A program made the position numbers and the translations under genes. A stretch of DNA of 64,000 bases from Crotophaga sulcirostris. Taxonomy: Eukaryota; Chordata; Aves; Cuculiformes; Crotophagidae. The notes beneath the pieces were generated by a model. It saw nothing but the letters and a program-made list of their open reading frames with translations. It was not told the DNA's origin and ran no database searches. Positions 26,259 to 52,985 of the stretch are shown here, piece by piece (positions within the stretch are counted from its first letter, which is position 1; each line of letters opens with the position of its first letter). Where the stretch lies: assembly GCA_013397455.1 (NCBI GenBank), contig VYZB01000271.1, positions 492,387-556,386 on the forward strand, given 5' to 3'.

Positions 26259-29200
26259 CCCAAGATGCTTGTGAGCGAATTCCATTAGGAGAAATTTCAA
26301 CACGTAAGAAAGGATACATTCTTTGAAGCATGTTAAACAGCACAACATATTCTTCAATAAACATTCTTTCCACAGTTGAACATAATCCCCAAGGAAGAAA
26401 GGCAGGAATTGGTTATTTAGTGTATTCTCTTTTATCAGGAACATGATCTTGCCCCTCACCCTCCTCCCACCACCACCCCCGCTCCGATTAAGCAGTCTTG
26501 ATCTTATACCTTCAGTGTTATTTGTCAGCATCTGGTTTGGAAACTGGCACCAGGGAGAATGGCACTGTTGCTGGGTTGATTTGTTGCCCCCATTTACCAG
26601 GAGACAAGATAATTTCAAACAGTTATTTCCATAGGTTTGCCTTATCTAAACACTTGGACAGCAGTAGTTGCGGGCCTCTTCCAAATTCACTACTCCTCCA
26701 GTGACATTTGTTGTGAAAAAACTTTATAGGAAAAATCTTTGCTGGCAGAGGCACTTAGTCCATTTTAGTCAGTTTTAAGCTGAAACAGCTTAGCACAAAG
26801 GAAGAGGGTGAGAGAGGGAAAGAAAGGCAGGACAGGGAAAACAGACAGGAAAGTATATAGATAAGGGCAATAGCATGAGGTCTGGAGTTAGATTGATTGT
26901 CATGTATTTACTGACAACTTTAGATGCTGAAAAGGGGATGGTTCTCTGTAGTCTGTGCTCCCACATTACTTCAGTGTACAGTTTGATGAAACAGTGAGCC
27001 AAAACACAAGCAAGACACCTCCAGAAAGGAGGTCTAGCTTCCCCCTTCTCTCCTCTCTTATCCTCTGCTTACTTTGCACAAACCTGAGTACTTGCCAGAC
27101 CTCTACAGGAGCTCAGCCAATTCACAACATAAAGGGAAAAAAAAATCAAAACTAACTTTCAACAAGAAAAAATTGGGTAATTTTCTATTATTTTGATGAA
27201 TTAGTGAGGCTCACAGTTGGGCAGCAATGCTCTTGGCTGGAGCCAGATCACAGTGAAGCAGCTAGCACCATGCTGGATAGGCTCTAGCTCCAGAGAGCTG
27301 GCAGTGCTGCTTGAGGGTGAAGCTGTTGCAGGCTCCCAGAATGAAAACCAGCCCTGCAAAGACACAGTACTGTGTAAATACCAACAGTGGCAAAGCTTCC
27401 ATTATATAGATTTATGTATTCACAGCTCCTGCTAGTTAGGAAGCTAGAGAAGTCAGCTGTGCTGATTTTACATATCAGCCAACAGACAGCATCAGTTTTA
27501 GCCAATAAGAAACCTTTATCCCAGCCACTCCTTGCTGTCACAACAACAACTTCAAAGACACACAAACTGAGTTTGTGTTTTAGCAGCTGTACCAGTATTT
27601 CTTTGGAACACAAGAATGCTTGCTGGACCACTTCCACCTTTACCAGTCCTCACAGCACAGTAGGAAAAGGATATAGTATCTGCATGAAACAATGACTGAC
27701 ATGGAATAATTTTTCTAAAAACCCCAACACGACAGCCAAGAAACAACCATTTGCTTAGAATAAACCCAGGGAATCAACTTAAGTTTCCACATGCAGCAGC
27801 TCTCTGGCTCCCACAAAAAGGCTTTTTCGCTCTCATTTTGAGATACCAAGATGCATCATTAGAGGGCACTGCATCCCCCAGTAGGAAATAGGTTATTTTC
27901 CTTACGTGGATGGAAATTTCAGACAGTAGGAAATGCACATTTATCACATAACTGCAAAGTCCTGAAAAAAGGGTGCAGAAGGAATTCCATCTTCACACTT
28001 GCTACTTTCTCTGCTCAAAAGCACTTCAGGAACGTATGGGTGCAAACACCAAACTTGCTGAGGCTAAAAACTCGGGTATTTCTGCACAGGGAATAGTAGA
28101 ACATTAACCTCAAGAATAAACGCCAACTCTCTTCTTGTGTACCCTTACTCCTGCTGTCCGCAGCTTACAAGGGCCCTTTACAGATTTTTAACGGGGTGGG
28201 GGTATAAAGTATTTCTTATTTGGAAAAAAAATAGGTTGTAAACAGAATGTGACTGTTTACAAATGCCAGAGCCACTCATTATTAATGGTAGTAAGCAGAA
28301 GAAAAAGGGACACCCTTCCCTTCTGCACTTCGAGTTCATAGCACATGCTTGAAAGCCACACACCAGCATACAGCCACATTTCTTCTAGAAGAGGAGATAA
28401 AACACTTCTACAGAAGTAGAGTAAGAGAACTGAAACCTTTTGAGGACAATGTCAACACCCTCCATATTCCATACGCACACTCAAGGAAAACAGCATTTGT
28501 ACTGCTGTTTCAGAGCATCCCAGTTTACGTCTCTTCCTCCCGTATTAAAAGAAACAAAACCAGCTTGGGCAGGAATTTGAAGCGTTCTAGTGGAAAAGAA
28601 GCTTCCTCTTAGAAGAATCAGAATACTAATACAGTTGTTAACACCCACTTTGAAGGGTGAGAGGCTGAAATAGTATGTTTATAGGCCTAAAAGGTCATCT
28701 TGGGATTTCTATGCAAGTGTCCTGGGCTTAAGCAATATTATTTCAAATAAATTAGATGAGGGAATTCTCTCTTGACTAACAGTGGAACAGATTTAATAAA
28801 ACTAAAACTGTCCATATGAGACAGAAAGAGAAATCCCATAGTACTATTACTCCAGATTGAAAACTAGACCTCTTTCTAATTGCCAGACAGCCTGGTATTC
28901 TGTTGATGTGAGTATCATTCTTCTACTCAGTTCAGGGAAGCTGGATGGATATCTAGCAGCCAAGGACTGGGGCAGGCAGAATTCTTTATGTGTAAGTATT
29001 TAGAATGCACATTCACAAACAAAAAGATCAGATGGACTTCAATGCAGACTTACTTCCAGCCTTTCAAATTCCAGAGGGAGTGAGCAAAGCTATAAACCTG
29101 TAACAGCAGCGTTTAACAAGTTTAGAAGATGAACCATTTCATCAACAGGGAAAGAGAACACAGAGGAACTTACAATTCTCTTATGTCTTAGAATAACTTG

Positions 29201-30418
29201 CATCAACTCAATAATATATATGCCATTACAATTTAATATCAACAAGACCAGATTTTTCAACCCCGTTGCACTAGCTTAAGCACAGGGCCAGGGTCAACCA
29301 GCACCAGAATCCTGTTATGTGCATATCTGCTCAGGCATGGTAAGGAATGACTTCCAACTAATTACTTAAATATTCATGCTTACAATATTCAAATTAAATA
29401 TACGCATATTAGTAAATCTGGAAGAGTATCCTGCTTACGCTCTTCATAATTCCCTTTACTTACTTTTCCTAAACTTTTAAACAGTAGCACTTGTCACCAG
29501 CTGGAATCTTTTCCAGTTATCAGCAGGAAAAAAAAAAACCAACCAAGGTTTTCTGTTTATTAAAGCCAGAGGGGAGCTCAACTATTTAGTCAAAAACTTT
29601 CCTATTCGCATTCCACAAGCAACCTGCCTAACAAATTAGCAAAACGTACTGATACCAACACTTCCTTGGAGAACCTTGTACTTTCACAATTTCTAATATA
29701 AGCCAACTTTGCTTTTAGTATTGCAGAAGTAATTTGTCCCAAGTTACCATTATGAACTGATGGAGCCCCAGCAGGCCCCTTAAGAATCCCATTTACTATT
29801 TATCATGTGAAAAAGAAAATATGTTCTCTTCCCATAAAACATGCAAGCTAGGGCAGAAGTTTTGCTACATAGAACAGTTTCTGATACCAGTGAATTCTTT
29901 ACTTATAGAGGAGAATGGGGGCCTAATTTTGGTGACCCAGACCTGGATATAAAGACACAGCTTGAAGGAGATTAAGGAAAAGGAGCATTCCATACAAAAC
30001 ACCACCACTTGTTAGCCATAAGCAATGGCTTCAAATCCCATTAAGGAGTTAACTATGCACACTGGTTTTATTCTTTCCTTTCTGTTTCTCATCTATAGCA
30101 CTGATATGGCAACTAATGTGAGGAGTCAAGTTTTATCAGTGTAAGTTTGGTCACCCCAATGGAACCATTCACAGGTAGAAAGCTGACCTTATGCTTAGGC
30201 ACTTCAGGATAAGGACTTAAAACCCTAGTTTACCTATTCTCGCATTACCTTATTCTCCACTCAACAGAACAAACAATCCCTTCTCCTATGTTGTTTCTCT
30301 ACTTTTCTCCACCTCTATGCAGATCTTTTCAAATACTACTTCAGCACTTCATGAATTAACTAACAGAACTGATGGCATTTCAGTACTAAATTTCCCTTAT
30401 TACACATGCAAATAAAAT

Positions 30419-30591
30419 CTGGTACTCTCCGAGGTCTCAGTGCTGTGAGCAACCATGCCTTTACGTTTCTCTTGTGGTCACATCTCATTATTTCGATTGC
30501 CAAATTAAGGCCTGGTCTTTCTGTATACCAGCAGGCTTGGTTCTGATACTATCTACCACCTGGGACAGGCTGCATATTTAGAATTACAGTG
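30419..30591 (+). repeat. Left arm of a long imperfect inverted repeat
   Basis: These 173 bases pair with the reverse complement of 30828-30998. By hand I count about 14 substitutions, nearly all transitions, and one 2-base gap, so roughly 91% identity. The longest perfect run is about 50 bases, in the part with GGTCTTTCTGTATACCAGCA and the following GGCTTGGTTCTGATACTATC. No known transposon end and no target-site duplication are visible at the outer borders. Confidence 0.93.
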
Positions 30592-30827
30592 CTCTGGAGA
30601 TCTTGTAAAGTACCAATTATGAAATGACAAAGATCTAAAAGACAGAAGGAATACAGAGAAATCTCCTATGGGAGAAGAGCTGCCCCGTGATGCTGGAGAG
30701 TCCAGAGCTGGAGGAGGTAATGGCAAAACAGGGGTACACCTGGAGGAAAAGCATAAGAGCAAAACAGACCAAGTCCACAACAAGACAAAGATCTAGCTCC
30801 TTTCAGGAGACAGTGGTCAATCTTTAC

Positions 30828-30998
30828 CACTGTAAATCTAAATGTGCAACCTGTCCCAGACAGTAGATAGTATCAGAACCAAGCCTGCTGGTATACAGAA
30901 AGACCAGGCGTTAATTTGGCAATCAAAATAATGAGATGTGACCACAAGAGAAATGTAGACATAGTTGCCCACAGCACTGAGACCTCAGAGAGCACCAG
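30828..30998 (-). repeat. Right arm of the long imperfect inverted repeat
   Basis: The reverse-complement partner of 30419-30591, separated from it by a 236-bp spacer that shows no pairing by eye. A transcript across both arms could fold into a stem of about 170 bp. I see no coding content and no recognisable repeat family in arms or spacer. Confidence 0.93.
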
Positions 30999-33900
30999 TG
31001 CAGGCAGAAGTCATCCAAGCTCCTCCACAGAGGAACTACACCCAAAGGAAAGATTTCATGAGGTTGCAGTTTCGCTCCATACTCAGCAAGCAGAGGGAAG
31101 ATACATGATAAAAATCCAGAAGGGGAAAAGAAACCAAGTGGGGGGCAAAAAGTATAATACAGATGGTGCTTATAGGCAGAAAATAAATACGGTGGTAGGA
31201 AGTTAGGGAGGCTGAAGGAAGTCAAGGACATCAAAAAAAGGCTGAGGGTGAGAGACTCACAATATTTTTAAAGTTGGGGAACAAAGATGACAGGAAGGGC
31301 GCCAACAACAATTAGCTATAACCAAAGATCTCTGCAGTTTTCATCACTATAAATAATAACTATTTCCTCCAGCTTTTTTGAGGCAGATATGCATCGGATG
31401 GAGAGAGGGAAGGGGCACATTATTTCCTTTCAAAGGTTACCGTGGTGTTGCCAAAACCTCTCAGACAAGAACAATACCAGTAAAAGTTCTTTCATGAAAA
31501 TGCAGCTAAAATTGAATCAGAATGGATTCAATGTTGAACAATTTTAATGAAGCAGGTGTCAAACAAGCACATTGACTTCTTTAAAAACAAAGGAACTCCA
31601 AAGTTTAATTACAAAAACATTGTACAGAAAACTTGGCATCTCAACAATTCCAAACACATTAATCCAGCAAATGGATTCTGTTTTCATCTATTTTCCTTAA
31701 CATTTCTCTAAGTGACAAAAGCATTTTATCCCGCTCTTCTTCTTGACACCCACTTCATTTTTACTGTTTTTCTTTAATCAGCCCACACTGAAAAATGTAA
31801 ACTGAAGTGACACTCGGAAAACACTGGAAAGACAAAATCCATTTTTATAGGGTTAATTAATGTAAATAAGCAGCTTCTTAATGAGACAAAACATAATCTG
31901 TCACATCACTGGTGAGCAAGAACGTATTCTTTCCCCAGATGCTTTAAGATGGGTATAATAACACCTCCCCTCCTTCCTTGTCGAAAAGGTAAAAGATTTG
32001 TCAGCTTCCAGCTAATAATATCACCTTCAATTTCCTATCCCATAACACTCACATGCTGCTCATCAGAATGATGTATTAGCAGTATGCCACGAGCTGATAG
32101 TTGCACTGAATTTACGTAAGGAGGGGCAGCCTGCAGCCACCTACACCTTATTTAGGGTATATGTATGTCACAGCCTGGAACTGCATCCTACTATTGAATT
32201 ATACAGCAATTTCTGGAGTCTTTATGGGATACAACTCCAGGTATTAGGTAAAATGCTGCAGATTGAGCTTCAGAATTCTGTAAATTGACTTCTGGCTACG
32301 CAGTGTATTTTGGCCACTTCAGTAAAAGTCAAATATCACCAATTCTAAAACCCAAGATACGTACAGGAGATTAAGGTACCAGTGCTTCTTCTGAAGCCAT
32401 TATTAACCTGTAAGATTTTTTCCCCACACAGTATTTGTTACAGAATCCATTAAAAATGTCCATGCCAGCATCAGTTGCTCTCATCCATACTGAGGACAGT
32501 GGACGTCAATGCAGTGAACTGAGGTTCCTTTTTGTGAAGTCTTGAAAATGAGACTGAAGACAAAAGAAAGGAGTTTCCTCCCCGAAGGAAGACTTGAATT
32601 TACATGGAAATCCTTGCTACTTGGTTACAGCACTAAGCCCATGAGTAAGTGGACACCTGACAGACAAGGTGTTGACCTGGAGATGGCTTCAGGCAAGCAT
32701 GAAGTCCATGTGTACACCATGGGAAAAGAAGAAACTGCTTTGTAATCTTCAAACATTTCAGTTACAGATACTTTAAAGTGATGCCAATTGCAATGCACTC
32801 CAGTAATGAAAGTGATCTTCAATTCATAACAGGAAAATCTTAAAGATTTCTTAAGGAGGAACAGGGAGATTGTCATGTGGGAGAAAGAGCATTTCAACCA
32901 CTACCACAAAGCCCAGAGATGTCCAACAAGTGCTCAGCAAAGTCTGAATTAACAATTTGACAGGAACCAAAGGGCAGCAAATGATTTGCATAAGTCAGTG
33001 CAGACCAGTAGGTGCCCTCATCTTTGACAGGAGGTGCAGCGCAGCTCAGCAAGATTACAGAGGAGCATGCAGAGTTCTACTTATGTAAGTGCAAGGCCAT
33101 CGAGGCCGCACCAGAACATAACATGCTGAACACTATAGGCTCCACAGGCTGTACTTTGGCCATATGAAAGGTGAAACACTTAAGGGCTGTCATGTAGAAT
33201 TCTGTGGGCTGCTATGCACACTTAGCTGCTAGTAACCTCCTGTGCTGTAATAATTCATGCAAAAGTGAATTCATATGTTGCTTCCTGGCACTGTGATTTC
33301 AGGAGGGCAGGAAAAAAAAGCACAATGCAAGCCCCTTGGCCATTTATCTTTTTATAGATTACTGCTCTCACCATGAGATCAAAGCCAAAGCCAAGGTAGT
33401 AACATTAAGTTAGACCGAAAAACATGTCAGAGGAAGGGCAAGCTTTGTGTTTTCAGTCTAAAATGGAGAATCATATTTTCCCTGCTAACTAACTTTTCAC
33501 TTTCTATCTTGATTACCACTGACCTTTGTGGTAGTAAAATGCTCCACCAAGCATTTTTAGGAGCTAATAGGAGACCTTCACAGAAGAGCAGGATGCTATG
33601 TGCAAGAGAAGAGCTTGGAGAGAGTGAGGAGAGAGGAGTTTGTCTCATAGCAGAATCAAGTCACAAAGCACCAATCACAGCCAGTCTCTAGAAGGGAGCA
33701 AACGCACATTGTAGAAGTTGCAGGCTAACACAGGAACAGGATTCTGCTTAAGAAAAGCTCATATTAACATAGCAGGCAGGATAGGACAAGACAGTGCAGC
33801 AAGGAAGACTGTCTGCAATAGCAGAGCACACAAGTGCTGCTATCCAGTACTGCAAGTATCAGATAACAGGACCAAAAGAAGAAAACCAGAGTGGAGGAAG

Positions 33901-35559
33901 GCAATCCCCCAAAATAAACATGAAAACAAAATTAAAGACCTTAGAAGACAGTAGGCAATATAACACAAAGTTATTACTACAACACGTAGGCTGACTTCAT
34001 GTCCCGAAAGGCGAGATTTCATCTCCCCAGTCAGCCAGTCCACAGAACGGAGGTACCCTCACACCCAACAGAGTTAATAACAAAATGAAGATTGCACAGG
34101 AGTTGCATGCTCTTAAATGTTTACACAGAGGACAGTTCCAAATATTTAGTGGGTGGCATCCGTGGCTTCTTAAGGCCTTCTAATGCATTTATCTTGTTTG
34201 TTTCACTGACAAACCACAGAGGCAGAGACCAGGACAAACCTGCAGTTCTGCCTCCCACCCCTAGGCTTTCCCTCATGGCTTCTTATTCCACACTGGCCAA
34301 AAAAGTTTTGTAAAGCATCCCTGGGACACGAGACCTGCAGACGAAACAGAAAATTGTTAGAAGACTATAATCTACAAGGATTAAATAGGCACAGTGACAT
34401 GATTTTTGGATCGTTTATCTGAAAACACAATATTAAGTAGTATAGCAAAGAAGCCTACAGAGAGAGACAGAACCATAACTGAATTCCTGTTCCTGTCCAA
34501 AGAACGGAGTGCTAAACAATGTAAAACTTCCTTTCTTCCCCCATGCAACCTTTGCACGAAGTTCTTATTACTATGCAGTACAAAATACCAAAAGCATTCA
34601 CCAATATAGTCAAAGAGTCACTAAATACAATATACTGAGCCCCTCAAACACACCTCAGTTCTGTGAAGTGCAGTGCTTTTCAGCAGTATCATAATCAATA
34701 GAATTTTCTATTCAATTGATCTGCAATGTGTCTCCAGCTCAAACAGACCACTCAGGTGACACAGATTCCATTCAGGAGAATACAATTCATGTTAAAGGGA
34801 CAATAATGATGACAGTCTGCTGACACAGTCTGTCAGATGCCAGCTGAATCTATCCAAAGCTTCCCTCTTTTCTAGGGAAGCTCTAGTTTTCTGTAGGTTT
34901 GCATCCAATGAAGCCCTAACTTCTTCCTTTGTATTTTTTGACAAAAATCTTAGAATCACTGCCACTGTCAGTATAATTAACAGCCCTGTGATTTACTTAA
35001 TCATCATATCCAGTCACATGCACATATTTATATGGAAACTAGGTGATTATTAATCACATTTTTAATTGCCTTACAGTGCTTTGCTGCTGAAAGAAGGCGA
35101 AGTATTGGTGGGAGGGGAAGGGAGGGAATGAAGTGCTTGTTTTCAACTATAAAGTGTAAGTAGGAATAAGAATTAGTTTTTCCAAACCAATTACAGCCGA
35201 ATCCCGTTTATCCAAGAAAAAGATATTTGCATTTTTAGGAACACAGAAATTGTCCATCACTCAGGAAATATGAATCCACCTGACATGAGAACCAAAGTCC
35301 AGATTTTGGTAGCCCTGAGATACGATTTTTCTGGCAAGGTGCTTAAAGGACAAATGTGTAGCAGGGCCTGGTATGTCCTTGCAATAACCAACTGATGAGA
35401 AACTGATTTCTCTCTCATACATTCTGTAAAACCTCCCCACACCCCAATTCTCTTTCTGAGCATAAGAGTGCTAATTGAAAACAGTATATGAAAATGAGGA
35501 GGTTGATGAGCTACTGAAAAATCCCAGACCTGGATCGACAAGCTGTTCCCTTCACAAAT
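30999..35559. other. Intergenic DNA between the inverted repeat and the HMG20A 3' end
   Basis: No gene or known repeat is recognised. Some of it could be 3' UTR if HMG20A uses a distal polyadenylation site, for example the ATTAAA near 35057. Confidence 0.55.
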
Positions 35560-36692
35560 AGCAGCAGTAAAGGCACTTCTTTATTCTGCTGGGAGCTCAG
35601 TCATCTCTTAGAACTACAGTCCGTTCCATCTGGCTACCCTCTGGAAGGACAATGATCTTTTAGCTTAAGCCACACAATAATGGGGAACGTGTAATTAACT
35701 GTTCCACGCAGAATCACAGAAGGTCAGAATCAGAAAGGATGAAAAGTCCCGTCTTCATATTTGCAGATGGCCCAACATAGCTCTATTTGCATTTCTAAAC
35801 ACTATTCAAGACATGTACAGTTGATCCCTACATAATAAATGCCTAAAGAATCCAGGTATGTGCATCATGAGAATAGAAACTGGCAAACTCCTAACAGCTG
35901 TCTGGTGCTGTGCACTATGGGGGAAGTGGGGGAGTAAGTGGCGTGGGAAATGTAAAGCAGCACAGTTATGAAGACTGGTATTTCTTTGTTGATTTGTCTT
36001 ACTACTCAGTTACTTATTACAGCTTTCTAAGATGTTAAACAGAAGCCAAAATGCAGAATCATGAACTCAGTAATGATCTATGCATGAGCTACATGACCAT
36101 TAAAGTCTCAGGAAACGCTACATATAGCTGGAACCCCACATACAGCCAGAACCACACATCAGTGCTTCATCTACATGTACACCCTCATAACCAGCAGAGC
36201 TTGACTACAGGTGCTACAGAGCGGGGGTATTTTCAGAGACGAGGTCACCCAAAACCTCTTGAGACAAAATTTCTCTGACCATCAGATTCTACACTTAATG
36301 CAGAATTTTTCAGATTTACTTCACTCAAGAGAAGAACTTTCTTCTAAAGTAATCACCCTGTTACTAAAATGTAAATAATTATCCTTCCTCTTTTAAACCA
36401 TTTTGTCAGTATTGTTATTCACCTTCCACAAATACAACGAATTGGACAAACAGCTACTTATGTTTTCACACAACAGATCTTAGAGCTAAGGGGACTTTCA
36501 GAGCCCTTTAATGCTGTTGGGATATTTTCAAACCCGTTTGGCTTTCATTAAGTCAACCTGCTCCCGTGGCATTGAGGAAGAAAGCTTTTCAATTGTATAA
36601 TATCGCAATGAGCACAAGAATCAGCACAGAACAAGAGACAGAGGCACAGAGGAGATGACAAAGCCACCTAAGAATGAGTGCTTACCCAGTCA
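35560..36692 (-). other. HMG20A: Probable HMG20A 3' UTR (end uncertain)
   Basis: The stretch after the HMG20A stop has no coding signature and is moderately AT-rich. The only canonical AATAAA that I find on the minus strand in the next few kilobases lies at 35585-35580. The following minus-strand sequence (about 35560-35530) has some G/T-rich bases, as at a cleavage region. That would give a 3' UTR of about 1.1 kb. A proximal ATTAAA at 36512-36507 and a distal one near 35057 are alternatives. The true end needs transcript data. Confidence 0.45.
35580..35585 (-). terminator. Candidate HMG20A polyadenylation signal AATAAA
   Basis: Plus-strand tttatt equals AATAAA on the gene strand, about 1.1 kb after the stop codon. 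It is the first canonical hexamer downstream by my reading. The variant ATTAAA at 36512-36507 is closer to the stop. Confidence 0.4.
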
Positions 36693-50545
<13,853 letters not shown>

Positions 50546-52386
50546 ACCTCTGTTAAAAAAAAAAGGCAATAAAGGTAAGTTAATTATCTCATTGTTTCTC
50601 TTTAGCAGCACTTCAGTTTAATTATCACAACACACTGCAGATTTGTTTACCCTATAAACCAAGTGGCCACTCATAGCTGGTCAGCCTCAGGACAAATCCT
50701 ACAGGCAGCTGTGCTTAAGGTCAGAAAATAAAGATAAATGATGCTTCGATTCAAAATTTCCCTCTTAACTGAGCCCTGTGCCAATGCCACAGGGCTGCTG
50801 GAAATCACACTGCAGAATTCTACGTTATGACTTGAGACAAGTTTTCACTCATCATACTCGGCACACGCGTATGTAGAAACCACTCTTCCAACCCACTTTC
50901 CTATTCATCCTCAGCTGTGCATCCCTGCAGGTTTCTGTGTTGGGCCCAGATCTGAAACTAAGTTGGTCCTGAAGTTTCAAATTACAATTGTATTTTATAA
51001 TCCCTTGTCCACATTTTCACAATATATTTATGCACATAGGTGAGTGTTATTGCTAAGCAGGAGAGCACAGCAACGTTAGCTAGGTTATTTTAAGCTTCAG
51101 TTTCCACAGAACCGTGACAGAAACAAGCAGTTTAAGGCACAACATATTTCTCATCAAATACAATCTGTTCCTAAGTTAGAATTAGTTTCTTTTGTACCTT
51201 CATAGCCTGCCACGGGAATTTGATGTGAGGTAAGAAATAAAAAGAATAATTAAATGTATTTACCCCCTTTCTTCCGTTGTATTGTAAGGAAAAAAAGATC
51301 CAAAACAAAGAGCCTTAAAATCACTCTATAGTTATGAGTTGCTGTTTCAGCCCATTTTAAAGGGCCATGCCAGTTAACTTTCTGTTCCTTCAGTTTAGAA
51401 GTCACCTTTGATGAGCCAACAGATACTCAGCTTCAGTATCTCTTATCACTTTCAGGCTTTAAGCTTGGAGGAACTCATGTGAGTCATAATCTTGTGCTGC
51501 TTTCTCCTGGCTTGCTATGCTTTCCACTCAGCACTAAAATCAAAGTGATCCAAGGCACAAAATCCTGTTCCAGGTTTTTAATATTATATGTGTTTTCCCA
51601 CACCCAGCTTCCACAGGTAAAGGCTTTCTACTAAAAACAGTAATGACAATTTCCTGCATCTTATCTCACTTGCAGCTCCCTATCACAAGCGCTTCACCTG
51701 ATATGGCACAAAACTTGTGCAAATAAACCAGTGAACACAGCCAAATAGATGAGCACTGTGCTCCTGCTCTGCTCAAAGGACTCTGGATGTGAGCAACATT
51801 TATTCCACTGCTATATTTGGTTAAAACTGACCAAAGGATTCAAAAGGCCGTTGTCAGAAACCAAGAGCGTAATCATACATCTGACATTCTGTTTTGAGAT
51901 ATGAGCTCTGCCCTATTCATTTCATGCCTCACTTTGAAAGCATAGGAGTATCTACCCCCTTTAGAAACAGCTCTGCATCTTCACAAGCTACTACAGATGT
52001 TAGCTGATACATAAATTCCTGCTAAGTCTCCAGTTTGTGCAGCTAATGCTCACAGCAGATCAACCAAAGGTCTCCATGAAACAGGCATTTTGTCAACTTA
52101 ATTCCACCATGAAGACCATGTAAGTTTCCAAAAGACTATCCTTCACATACAGAAGGAAAGCACACAAAAGAAGAGTAGTGGCCTTCTCCCATTTTTCAGA
52201 TGACGTTTACCCTTTTGTCTTCTGCTTCTCCAACTGCTGAGATCCTTGGATCACCCTTAGGAATCCTATTATTCTGATTCCTTATCTTGAAAATAAGTAA
52301 AGCTAAGCAGACTGCTTCTCAGTGGTACAGATATTGAAATCTAGCAGAGAAACATTCTTTACTCATGCTTAGGGAAGACTCAAGAC

Positions 52387-52504
52387 TTCATTTTGTAACT
52401 GTCTACTCAAATGCAAAAATAAAATTGAAATGGATGTTAAACTCTAAACCCTTACAAGCATTACAATCCAATGCAAGTAAGCACCACCTCCAAATAAATA
52501 ACTC
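52387..52504 (+). repeat. Direct repeat, copy 1
   Basis: This 118-bp block recurs at 54368-54483. Both start TTCATTTTGTAACTGTCTAC and share TTACAATCCAATGCAAG-type sequence with CACCACCTCCAAATAAA near the end. I count four transitions (one lies within the first of these shared motifs), one 4-base gap and one 2-base gap. It lies about 55 bp upstream of the old CR1 fragment in the 5' intron. The family is unknown. Confidence 0.92.
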
Positions 52505-52559
52505 TTAATTCCTGTTCTACCATTATAAACCACAAGCTGAGTGTATAGCTGAGGCCTCA

Positions 52560-52985
52560 GCCCCAGGAGAGATGTGGCAAAGCTGGAGGCTGTCTAGCAA
52601 AGGTCTTCCAAGACAGTCAGGGAACTAGAACACTTAACCTGACAAGGGATGTTGAGGAAACTGGGTTTGCTCAGTCCAACAGAGGCGGCGAAGGGCAAAT
52701 TCAGCGCCACCTGAAGGAGGCAGCAGATGTGACAGAACCAAACTCTTACTGGCCCTGTTAGCTTTGCAAGTTCAGACCGGACACCGAGAACAAAATTTCA
52801 CCAGGAGGACAGCACAGCACTGATCAACCAGAGAAGGGGCAGAGGAGTCCAGCCTAGCAGATTTTAAATGCTCCGTTAGGAAAAGCTGTAAGTGGTCTAA
52901 ACCAGAGTTGGCAATAGTCCTGCTTTGAGTGGGAGGCTGGACTGAGATGACCTCCAGATGCTCCTTCATCTGCAGTTCCCTGAAC
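52560..52985 (+). mobile_element. Degraded (old) CR1 LINE fragment
   Basis: Scattered matches to the older CR1 3' region appear in order: TGGAGGCTGTCTAGCAAAGG near 52582, GGGTTTGCTCAGTCCAACAG near 52664, a segment near 52795 (AAAATTTCACCAGGAGGA), and GTCCTGCTTTGAGTGGGAGG followed by CTGGACTGAGATGACCTCCA near 52917-52957. Substitutions and small indels are frequent, and no clean ATTCTATGAT tail is left. This points to an old insertion in the upstream HMG20A intron. Limits are approximate. Confidence 0.72.

Larger units (their letters stand above)
7456..30418. other. Intergenic DNA, no gene recognised
   Basis: About 23 kb without a convincing coding exon. The longest open frame (26145-26618, minus, 157 aa) has low-complexity composition and no recognisable domain. 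Named contents are the pyrimidine-rich tract, A-rich low-complexity sequence at 26.2 kb, and several AT-rich candidate conserved blocks listed separately. Repeat density is low, as is usual for bird intergenic DNA. Confidence 0.6.

Noticed and set aside
26145..26618. 157-aa open frame on the minus strand, with an FFFFSFFSF stretch
   Set aside because: It crosses an A-rich low-complexity tract, matches no known family, and overlaps open frames on the other strand.
35708..35760. CR1-like start (gcagaatcacagaaggtcagaa)
   Set aside because: The similarity stops after about 30 bases and no downstream CR1 segments follow.
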